This document shows positions 6,147 to 11,133 of a stretch of DNA of 11,133 bases, in pieces; the stretch's first letter is position 1, and each line of letters opens with the position of its first letter. The notes below the pieces were generated by a model. It had not been told where the DNA came from and made no database searches. It saw nothing but the letters and a program-made list of their open reading frames with translations. A program made the position numbers and the translations under genes. Origin of the DNA: Thermococcus sp. (GTDB lineage Archaea; Methanobacteriota_B; Thermococci; Thermococcales; Thermococcaceae); assembly GCA_027035445.1 (NCBI GenBank), contig JALVUT010000173.1:1-11133 (forward strand), read 5' to 3'.

Positions 6147-7001
6147 ATGAGAAAGGTCGGAGTAATTTTAGTCGTAATCCTGCTGGTTGGCCTGACGGCT
6201 GGGTGCATAGGTGGGAAAACACCAACGGGCACGTCCTCAGTGTCTTCGAACGGAATCTCCAGCAGTGCCTTCCCAAAGGTCTCCATTCAGCCTAAACACT
6301 ACTCGGGGGATGAGTTGCTCAAAAACCTGAGGAGCATAAAACAGTTCTCCTTCCTAGAGAACACGAGCATGAGCCTCAACGTTACCGCCAAAGAGGGCAA
6401 CTTAACAGAGAAGGAAAAGGTAACAATCGTTTACAGGAAGAGGGGATATCTTGACCTTGCAGACAAAAAGGCGGAAGTTAATATAACAATGATAACGTTT
6501 CCGGGCGGTGCATCGACTGTTACAAGTGAGATTATAGTCGGAAACGATGTTTACGTTTTCATGGGGGGCAGGTGGTTGAAGCTCACCAACGAAACATTTG
6601 ATATTTCGCCGAGACTTATACTTAACCTGACTTGGGGTTATAACATAGTCAGCCTCACGGGGAGGTACCTTCAGAGAAAGCCCTTCAAGAGGACCTTTGA
6701 GAATGGAACGCAGTTTCTCTACTATAACGTCACGGAAGCGGACCTGAGAACGATCTCGGAGGCGTTCATCAGAGGGGTCAACGTGACCTTCAACGTAACC
6801 AACGGCGTCCTCGAGCTTCGCTTTAGGGATGGCATTCTGATGGGGGGCAGGATGGGGTACCACATGGGCATTCACATATGGGAGGAACACCTCGGAAAGT
6901 TCGTTAGCGTTTATGAAGTTGGGCACGTTTACGATGAGTTCATTGTGTTCGACATCAACATTAAGAAGCCGGTTAAGATTCCTGAGCTGGGTCACGTCTG
7001 A
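6147..7001 (+). CDS. Surface lipoprotein rich in N-glycosylation sequons
   Basis: 284-aa predicted lipoprotein. A short basic N-terminus (MRKVG), a hydrophobic core and the lipobox GLTAGC place the lipidated cysteine at residue 20. A Ser/Thr/Gly-rich linker (about 21-45) then leads to a beta-rich domain on the outside of the cell. Ten N-x-S/T sequons are visible (N72, 78, 85, 112, 148, 160, 186, 194, 212, 216), as expected for a heavily N-glycosylated archaeal surface protein. Alternating hydrophobic strands such as VTIVYRKRGYLDL and IIVGNDVYVFMGGRWLKL recall the open beta-sheet LolA/LppX-like lipoproteins, but I cannot confirm that fold. The ATG is two bases after the stop of the second M48 gene, with GGGGGTG as ribosome binding site, making this the last gene of the cluster. 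It may be a partner, sensor or substrate of the proteases. Localisation is well supported; the role is unknown. Confidence 0.87.
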   Translation: MRKVGVILVVILLVGLTAGCIGGKTPTGTSSVSSNGISSSAFPKVSIQPKHYSGDELLKNLRSIKQFSFLENTSMSLNVTAKEGNLTEKEKVTIVYRKRGYLDLADKKAEVNITMITFPGGASTVTSEIIVGNDVYVFMGGRWLKLTNETFDISPRLILNLTWGYNIVSLTGRYLQRKPFKRTFENGTQFLYYNVTEADLRTISEAFIRGVNVTFNVTNGVLELRFRDGILMGGRMGYHMGIHIWEEHLGKFVSVYEVGHVYDEFIVFDINIKKPVKIPELGHV

Positions 7002-7010
7002 ATGCCTGAA

Positions 7011-7023
7011 TCTTTATTTTTTC
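7011..7023 (+). terminator. T-rich terminator after the lipoprotein gene
   Basis: TCTTTATTTTTTC begins ten bases after the TGA stop of the lipoprotein. Its oligo-T run fits an archaeal intrinsic terminator and would end the six-gene transcript. Confidence 0.65.
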
Positions 7024-7026
7024 ATT

Positions 7027-7145
7027 GGAAGTTCCTCCATGGCTATCAAAGGTAAAAGTCAGCAAACTGATGGCCACCTGGGGAGTTTGGACTGGAAATT
7101 CTAAGGGTTGGTTCTTTACCATGGAACTCCGTGGAGGAACCTTCC
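7027..7145. repeat. Imperfect inverted repeat with inner hairpin in a convergent gap
   Basis: GGAAGTTCCTCCATGG (7027-7042) is matched in inverted orientation by CCGTGGAGGAACCTTCC (7129-7145), with one mismatch and one inserted base. The right arm overlaps a separate hairpin at 7110-7141: GGTTC pairs with GAACC, CCATGG pairs with CCGTGG (one G-U pair), and the loop is AACT. The G-U pair makes the inner hairpin better in + strand RNA. A further inverted pair, CTGGGGAG (7078-7085) and CTCCCCAG (7193-7200), reaches to the end of the MFS gene. The ends resemble those of a small non-autonomous element, but no target-site duplication is convincing. It could also be structured RNA or bidirectional terminator DNA. 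Confidence 0.4.
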
Positions 7146-7206
7146 GTCAATTCTAAGTGACCCATGAAGCGACAGTTTGTCCACTCCACTTCCTCCCCAG
7201 AGTGTA

Positions 7207-8445
7207 TCACTCCTGAAGCCTGAGCGCCAGCATAAGGGCTAGGCCGAGCGGCACGAGCGTGCTCATGAAGTTCAGCTCGAAGCTTATACCCGAGAGGTAG
7301 CCCCCGAGGAGCGGCCCTATCACCCAGCCGAGGCTCATCATAGTGTTGAGGAGGCCCATTCCCTGCGCCCTCTCACTCACTCCCACCTTCCTTGCGATGT
7401 AGGCGGAGGTGGAGTTGATTGTCAGAACCCACTTGAGACCGGAGAGGAACGCCACCCCGAAGACAAGCCAGACGTTTCTAACGAGCGCGTAGAGGAGAAA
7501 CGCCGCCATGTAGCCCGCTATTGAGACAATGTAAAACCTCCTTGGCCCGTAGCTGTCGATGAGTCTGCCTAGGTAGTAGCCGGTCAGAGCCGCCGCGAGG
7601 CTCTCGACGCCGAAGATAGCACCGACGCTCCAGCCCCCGAAGGTTCTCTCAAAGTAAACGGATGAAACGGAGTAAAACTGGCCGCTCGCGACCATGACGA
7701 GAAGGACGGTTAGGTAGAAGAAGCCGAGGTTTCCGCGGAGGAGTTTTCTGAAGGCCGAACTCCCGGCGGTAACCCTCCAGCCCTCCCTACCCTCCTGAAC
7801 GAGTATCATTCTGAGGGGGGAGCGCCTTCCAGTCGGTCTCTCCCTTATCATGAACACTATGAAGACGGAGAGGAACAGCAGGCCTCCGGACAGGACGAAG
7901 AGGCGCCTCATGCCGAGGTAACCCACGACGGCCGAGCCGAGGAAGTTGCCCACCATGTAGCCGGCGTTCTCGACCGAGTTGAAGAGGCCAAATATTGAGC
8001 CTGCCCTTGTGGAAAGCTCCGAGATAAGCGCAGAATGGGCCGGGGTCATAGCGGAACCGAAAACTCCCTGGAGAGTTCTGAGGAGCAGAACCTGGGCCGG
8101 CAAGGTAGTGAAGGCTATTATCAGGTAGAAAAAGCCTATCGAAGCGATTCCAAAGGCGATGAAGCCCTTTCTGTTGCCGCTCGAATCGGAAAGCCAGCCG
8201 AAGGGGTACTGGAAGACCGTAGAGGTAACGTTGAAGGCAACCGAGAGGAGTCCAACCATGACCATGCTCGCTCCAAGATAGCGCATGTAAACCCCGAGGT
8301 AGGGAAAGGCCATCCCGAAGGCTATGTTGGCTATGAACATCCCCAGAGCGAGGAAAAAGACATTCCCACGTCTAACCCGGAGCTTCTTCAGTTTAAGTGT
8401 CCTCTCGCGCTTTCCCTGGATAAGCATCTTCTCACGCTTCGGCAT
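7207..8445 (-). CDS. Major facilitator superfamily transporter
   Basis: 412-aa, probably 12-helix MFS transporter. The hallmark motif A between helices 2 and 3 is present as GWLSDSSGNRK (83-93, with D87, G90, R92, K93), and a related G-R-L-I-D-x-x-G-P-R-R copy occurs between helices 8 and 9 (about 293-303). The charged stretch at about 201-237 fits the central cytoplasmic loop. The basic N-terminus (MPKREKMLIQGKRER) is cytoplasmic. The type of protein recalls archaeal drug/metabolite efflux permeases, but the substrate cannot be read from sequence. The start at 8445 is favoured because a TATA box centred at about 8474 would put the transcript 5' end within a few bases of this ATG (leaderless). 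ATG 8427, with GTGAG just before it, is the alternative and removes six residues. It stands alone: a T-run and its own promoter separate it from the ATPase gene upstream. Confidence 0.92.
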   Translation of the reverse strand: MPKREKMLIQGKRERTLKLKKLRVRRGNVFFLALGMFIANIAFGMAFPYLGVYMRYLGASMVMVGLLSVAFNVTSTVFQYPFGWLSDSSGNRKGFIAFGIASIGFFYLIIAFTTLPAQVLLLRTLQGVFGSAMTPAHSALISELSTRAGSIFGLFNSVENAGYMVGNFLGSAVVGYLGMRRLFVLSGGLLFLSVFIVFMIRERPTGRRSPLRMILVQEGREGWRVTAGSSAFRKLLRGNLGFFYLTVLLVMVASGQFYSVSSVYFERTFGGWSVGAIFGVESLAAALTGYYLGRLIDSYGPRRFYIVSIAGYMAAFLLYALVRNVWLVFGVAFLSGLKWVLTINSTSAYIARKVGVSERAQGMGLLNTMMSLGWVIGPLLGGYLSGISFELNFMSTLVPLGLALMLALRLQE

Positions 8446-8468
8446 CAGCCGGGAAAACGACGACCGCC

Positions 8469-8482
8469 TTATAAAATTTCCG
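8469..8482 (-). promoter_or_regulatory. BRE/TATA promoter of the MFS gene
   Basis: Read on the minus strand this is CGGAAATTTTATAA: a purine-rich BRE-like GGAAA directly followed by a TATA box. Its centre is about 29 bases from ATG 8445, so the transcript probably begins only a few bases before the start codon. Confidence 0.7.
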
Positions 8483-8490
8483 TCGAAAGG

Positions 8491-8502
8491 ATAAGAAAAA
8501 GG
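8491..8502 (-). terminator. T-rich stop after the ATPase gene
   Basis: On the minus strand the sequence reads CCTTTTTCTTAT, about 35 bases after the TAA stop of the ATPase and just before the MFS promoter. It fits an oligo-T archaeal terminator. Confidence 0.5.
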
Positions 8503-8536
8503 TTGAAGTTAAGGGCATCAACTATCCTTGGAGATG

Positions 8537-9709
8537 TTAAAGCCCGTACAAAAATCCCGGCACGTCCCTTCCCCCAAGGACTATAACGTCTTTCGGGTAG
8601 CCTCCCTTTCCACCCCCTGACTTCACTTCCACCTTCACCTCTTTCGTCACCGCGTCGATCTCGTACCTGCCGGTGCGAAAATAGAAGACCTCACCGAACC
8701 TCCTGTAGAGGTGTTCTTGCACTATCCACTCGTAGAGCACCGACTTTTCAAGCTCCCTCCCACTCCACTGGGCTATTGCCCTCGCCAGGAGCGGATCCCT
8801 TATTACGAACTTCCTCTCCTTCCTCTCGAGTATCCTTCCGCCGGCGTCCATGAAGAGCACTGGGAGAAGCAGATGAAGCCCCTCAAAGAGTTCAAGGTAC
8901 TCCCTGACGGTGGGAGCCGAAACGCCAGCCCTCTCGGCGAGTTTTCTGAAGGACACCGGGTCAGGGGCAACATCTATAATTGCCCCGAGGGTGTCCCTGG
9001 CGACGCTCGTGCTCTTTCCCAGGGTTCTTATATCTGCCTTCACCGCTGATATTACATCCTTAGTGATAAGCTTCCTGTTGAGAAAGGCCAAGTATCCCCC
9101 GGTTTTGAGGTACCTCTTGAAGACCTCCTCGCCCTTTGACTGGAAGAACTCATCGTGGAACAGATGGTAGTACTGGCGGAAGTCCAGTGGCATGACCTCT
9201 ATCGTCTCCCCGTTACCCTGTCTGCCCCCAAAGGCACCGATGTACTTCTCCGAGGCTATCGTAACCGAACCGGTGAGCGTTAAGACGTCGTTCTTCAACT
9301 TTCTTCTGTCAACGAGGTACTTGATTGCTCTCCACCAGTTGGGGATCAAAGTCACCTCGTCAAGGAAGAGGTACGCTGTTTTTATCCCCTTACGCTCTTT
9401 GAGCTTGAGGTATTCGTCAACGACCTCTATTATCTCCCTGTAGTCCTCTAGGACACCGCAATCGAAGTAAAAGAGACTGTAAGGGTTTTTTTCCCTCCCG
9501 AGGAGATTCCTTATGAGGAGTTTAATTCCCATCGTCTTTCCCACTCGACGGGGTCCAATGACGAAGTTGAGGGAAAATGGAACCAAAAATACCTTTGATG
9601 TCCACTCAGGCACGAGCCGGTATTCAACCTCCTCGAACTCAACCCAGTCGGGATCATCCTCATGGAACCACCAGGGGTTCTGGTCCTCAATCATGCTTTC
9701 CAGAGTCAT
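8537..9709 (-). CDS. AAA+ ATPase with DUF4143/nuclease-like C-terminus (COG1373 type)
   Basis: 390-aa P-loop ATPase common in archaea, with largely uncharacterised function. Walker A is GPRRVGKT (52-59), Walker B is YLFLDE (113-118), and LTLTGS (143-148) fits the sensor-1 strand. A winged-helix-like segment follows at about 252-290 (SFRKLAERAGVSAPTVREYL). The C-terminal domain ends with the pattern YEIDAV then VKVEVKSG (D352, E361-x-K363), resembling the core of PD-(D/E)xK nucleases as in DUF4143 proteins. The usual family length is about 380-450 aa, so it appears complete. Start: ATG 9709 lies 26 bases from the centre of a TATA box (9731-9740), which suggests leaderless initiation; ATG 9694 and a TTG at 9748 are less likely. 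It is a monocistronic unit. Genes of this family are often sporadic and mobile among archaea, but I see no transposition marks here. Proposed roles (DNA processing, defence) remain unproven. Confidence 0.9.
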   Translation of the reverse strand: MTLESMIEDQNPWWFHEDDPDWVEFEEVEYRLVPEWTSKVFLVPFSLNFVIGPRRVGKTMGIKLLIRNLLGREKNPYSLFYFDCGVLEDYREIIEVVDEYLKLKERKGIKTAYLFLDEVTLIPNWWRAIKYLVDRRKLKNDVLTLTGSVTIASEKYIGAFGGRQGNGETIEVMPLDFRQYYHLFHDEFFQSKGEEVFKRYLKTGGYLAFLNRKLITKDVISAVKADIRTLGKSTSVARDTLGAIIDVAPDPVSFRKLAERAGVSAPTVREYLELFEGLHLLLPVLFMDAGGRILERKERKFVIRDPLLARAIAQWSGRELEKSVLYEWIVQEHLYRRFGEVFYFRTGRYEIDAVTKEVKVEVKSGGGKGGYPKDVIVLGGRDVPGFLYGL

Positions 9710-9730
9710 GTAAAATAATACTTTACAACC

Positions 9731-9740
9731 ATTTATAAAG
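9731..9740 (-). promoter_or_regulatory. TATA box of the ATPase gene (proximal copy)
   Basis: Minus-strand CTTTATAAAT, 26 bases (centre) before ATG 9709, is the expected distance for a leaderless archaeal transcript. A second CTTTATAAAA lies farther upstream at 9767-9776. Confidence 0.65.
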
Positions 9741-9766
9741 ATTGCCAATTCAAATCTTCCATACTT

Positions 9767-9776
9767 TTATAAAGTC
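9767..9776 (-). promoter_or_regulatory. Second, distal TATA-like copy upstream of the ATPase
   Basis: Minus-strand CTTTATAAAA repeats the core of the proximal TATA box 36 bases farther upstream. If used it would give a leader of roughly 35-40 bases. It could be an alternative promoter or a chance A+T match. Confidence 0.35.
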
Positions 9777-9795
9777 ATGAAAAGACTGCATTTCC

Positions 9796-9812
9796 AATCT
9801 GCCCAACAGATT
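9796..9812. repeat. Small inverted repeat downstream of the FAD oxidoreductase
   Basis: AATCTG (9796-9801) and CAGATT (9807-9812) form a perfect six-base stem with the loop CCCAA, some 35 bases after the stop of the FAD oxidoreductase gene and upstream of the ATPase promoter. It might be part of 3' end formation or a regulator site; the stem is short and may be chance. Confidence 0.3.
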
Positions 9813-9845
9813 TCATGAGGGAGTGAAATAGGAAAAGGGAAATTT

Positions 9846-11003
9846 TCAGCCCATCTGAATGGCCTTTCCGCGGAGTTCGCCGCGCTCGAAGCGGTAGGGG
9901 TCGTAGAAGTCGAGGGGCTTATCCGTTTTCTCGTCAACTATCAGCTCCGCCACGGCTTCCCCTACGGCCGGCGCTAGCATGAAGCCGTGACCGGAGAACC
10001 CGGCGGCAATGTAAAACTCATCTATCTCTTTTATCCTGCCGATAGCCGCGTTTCCGTCCGGCGTCTCGGCATAGTAGCCCCCCCAAATCCTGATGACGTT
10101 AACGTACTTGAGTGCCGGGATTATCTGGGAGAAGCGGTAGCTGACCCCGCGGAGGAATTCATATGTTGGGGTTATATCGTAGGTTGGGCCGTACTTGAGG
10201 CCGTACCCACCTATAACCCCTCCCTGGTTTGCTTCCTGCGTCAGATAAACGCCGCCGTGCCTGAAGGAGACCACCATCGGCTCGATCTGGCCGGGTTTTA
10301 TTGGTTCCGTTTTGACGCTCTGGTGCTTGTAGGGATGGATGGGTATATCGACCGGAACGCCCGCCATCCTGTTTATCTTCGGCGCCCATGCGTTGGCCGC
10401 GTTTACCACCCGCCCCGTTCTTATCTCACCGCGGTTCGTCACGACGGCCTTTACACCCCCGTTTTCAACTTTGATATCCTTTGCCTCGGTGTACTCGTAG
10501 ATTTCAACACCCATTCTCCTTGCTGCGTCCGCGTAGGCGAAGACGGCCTTGAAGGGGTTTGCCTTCCCGTCCGTGTGGTTCCAGGCGGCACCTATGACCC
10601 CCTCTGTGTTTAGGAGCGGGACTATCTCCCTGGCCTCTTCCGGCGTTGTGAGTCTCGTGGGGACACCAAAGCGGTTCTGAAGGTGGACGTTCTTTTTAGA
10701 TGACTCAAGCTCCTCCTCGTCGTAGAGCAGGAAGAGGTAGCCGGTCTGCGTGAATTCAACGTCGCGGCCGAGTTCCTCGCTCAGACCCCTCCAGAGTTCC
10801 ACAGAACGCTTCATCATCCGGATGTTAGCCTCGTCCCCGAACTGCTGCCTTATTCCGGTTCCACAGCGGAAGGTGGAGCCGTTGCCGAGGTAGCCCTTTT
10901 CGAGGACCACCACATCGCTTTCGCCGAGCTTAGCGAGGTTGTAGGCTATAGAGAGACCTATGATGCCGCCTCCGATTATAACGGTTTTAGCCTCACTCTT
11001 CAT
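9846..11003 (-). CDS. FAD-dependent amino-acid dehydrogenase, L-proline dehydrogenase beta-type subunit
   Basis: 385-aa flavoprotein of the DAO / sarcosine-oxidase-beta family. The N-terminal dinucleotide-binding motif is VIIGGGIIGLSIAYNL (8-23), followed by the family signature GNGSTFRCGTGIRQQF (40-55). A second FAD-contacting segment AAGFSGHGFMLAPAVGEAVAEL lies at 333-354, in two blocks. The C-terminus DPYRFERGELRGKAIQMG closely resembles, from memory, the beta subunit of the Pyrococcus horikoshii dye-linked L-proline dehydrogenase (PDH1), whose beta subunit oxidises proline to pyrroline-5-carboxylate. Thermococcal genomes can hold several paralogues (sarcosine oxidase beta, hcnC-like), so the amine substrate is not certain. 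The ATG (11003) overlaps the stop of the upstream gene by 11 bases, which implies a coupled multi-subunit complex in the cytoplasm or at the membrane. GGAG precedes the ATG. Confidence is high for the family and moderate for proline. Confidence 0.92.
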   Translation of the reverse strand: MKSEAKTVIIGGGIIGLSIAYNLAKLGESDVVVLEKGYLGNGSTFRCGTGIRQQFGDEANIRMMKRSVELWRGLSEELGRDVEFTQTGYLFLLYDEEELESSKKNVHLQNRFGVPTRLTTPEEAREIVPLLNTEGVIGAAWNHTDGKANPFKAVFAYADAARRMGVEIYEYTEAKDIKVENGGVKAVVTNRGEIRTGRVVNAANAWAPKINRMAGVPVDIPIHPYKHQSVKTEPIKPGQIEPMVVSFRHGGVYLTQEANQGGVIGGYGLKYGPTYDITPTYEFLRGVSYRFSQIIPALKYVNVIRIWGGYYAETPDGNAAIGRIKEIDEFYIAAGFSGHGFMLAPAVGEAVAELIVDEKTDKPLDFYDPYRFERGELRGKAIQMG

Positions 11004-11133
11004 TCTCCATCTCCCCCGCGAGCACTCCCATCATAACCGGCCTCACCGGGACGCGCGTGGCTGGAACTGGAATCTCATCCGGTTTCTTGCCGGTCTTCCT
11101 CGCTATTATACCAATAACTAAGGGTATGCAGGT
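10993..11133 (-). CDS. C-terminal end of a BFD-like [2Fe-2S] subunit of the same dehydrogenase (partial)
   Basis: An open minus-strand frame enters from the right edge and ends with TGA at 10993-10995, giving 46 residues that begin TCIPLVIGIIARKTGKKP and end RPVMMGVLAGEMENEE. It is too short for automatic long-frame listing but clearly coding: it overlaps the ATG of the FAD oxidoreductase by 11 bases. The pattern (a Cys, then a hydrophobic helix, TGKKPDEI, a Pro-rich RVPVRPV and a GVLA ending) matches the C-terminal BFD-like [2Fe-2S] domain found either at the end of the alpha subunit or as a separate small subunit of archaeal L-proline dehydrogenase and hydrogen-cyanide-synthase/octopine-oxidase type complexes. 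The visible Cys is probably the last cluster ligand. Which of the two subunits it is cannot be settled inside this window. Confidence 0.75.
   Translation of the reverse strand, partial: TCIPLVIGIIARKTGKKPDEIPVPATRVPVRPVMMGVLAGEMENEE

Noticed and set aside
6402..6995. Minus-strand open frame opposite the lipoprotein gene
   Set aside because: No start context or domain; the plus-strand frame has a signal peptide, lipobox and operon spacing.
7050..7100. C/D-box guide RNA
   Set aside because: CTGATGG near 7067 resembles a C'/D' element, but a proper pair of C (RTGATGA) and D (CTGA) boxes at the usual spacing is missing.
7039..7104. Tiny plus-strand frame in the convergent gap (about 21 codons, starting MAIKGKSQQ)
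   Set aside because: The bases before its ATG are pyrimidine-rich CCTCC, the opposite of a ribosome site, and it lies between inverted-repeat arms; no coding evidence.
7027..7145. Complete transposable element (MITE) with target-site duplication
   Set aside because: The inverted ends are imperfect and the flanks (TTCATT and GTCAAT) do not form a convincing duplication, so only a repeat is reported.
7110..7145. tRNA T-arm-like GGTTC ... GAACC
   Set aside because: No acceptor stem, anticodon arm or CCA-side pairing is present around it; it is only a local hairpin.
8035..8586. Plus-strand open frame opposite the MFS gene and the gap upstream of it (183 codons)
   Set aside because: The translation is charged and featureless and mirrors the MFS coding strand; it also runs across the MFS promoter and ATPase stop region.
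9748..9748. TTG 9748 as start of the ATPase (13 extra residues)
   Set aside because: The TATA box at 9731-9740 would lie inside the coding region and the extra residues do not look like the family N-terminus.
9987..10613. Plus-strand open frame opposite the FAD oxidoreductase (208 codons)
   Set aside because: It is antisense to a well-supported flavoprotein gene and contains no recognisable motif.

Overview
This window looks like a chromosomal segment of a hyperthermophilic euryarchaeon of the Thermococcales, most likely Thermococcus. The evidence is the family content (a thermococcal NADH oxidase/CoA-disulfide-reductase-type flavoprotein, an L-proline dehydrogenase-type beta subunit, archaeal M48 proteases, a COG1373-type ATPase), archaeal BRE/TATA promoters with apparently leaderless starts, GGTGA-type ribosome binding sites, and very tight gene spacing. 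No rRNA, tRNA, CRISPR array, insertion sequence or transposase was seen, and no gap between genes exceeds about 210 bases.

Layout. Positions 2-1294 (+) hold the 3' part of a pyridine-nucleotide-disulfide oxidoreductase, followed by a T-rich stop signal. An A+T-richer stretch follows, with a UbiA-family prenyltransferase paralogue (about 1455-2309, +). Positions 2463-7001 (+) carry a compact six-gene cluster: a six-helix membrane protein with a possible split PH-like domain, an overlapping helix-turn-helix regulator, a tiny two-helix membrane protein, two tandem membrane-embedded M48 zinc metalloproteases, and a lipoprotein rich in N-glycosylation sequons. The genes overlap or lie 0-34 bases apart, so they are probably co-transcribed and partly translationally coupled.

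A 205-base convergent gap (7002-7206) contains a T-rich terminator and nested inverted repeats. The right half is on the minus strand: an MFS transporter (7207-8445) and an AAA+ ATPase with a DUF4143-like tail (8537-9709), each with its own TATA box 26-29 bases before the start codon. Last come the FAD-dependent catalytic subunit of an amino-acid (probably L-proline) dehydrogenase (9846-11003) and the overlapping C-terminal end of a second subunit of that enzyme (10993 to the window edge).

How the genes may work together. The part most worth a second look is the 2463-7001 cluster. Regulator, membrane partner, duplicated Ste24/HtpX-like proteases and surface lipoprotein together suggest an envelope sensing and proteolysis module. 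This is inference from gene order and motifs. The two right-most genes form a conventional amino-acid-oxidising complex. The MFS and ATPase genes look like independent units.
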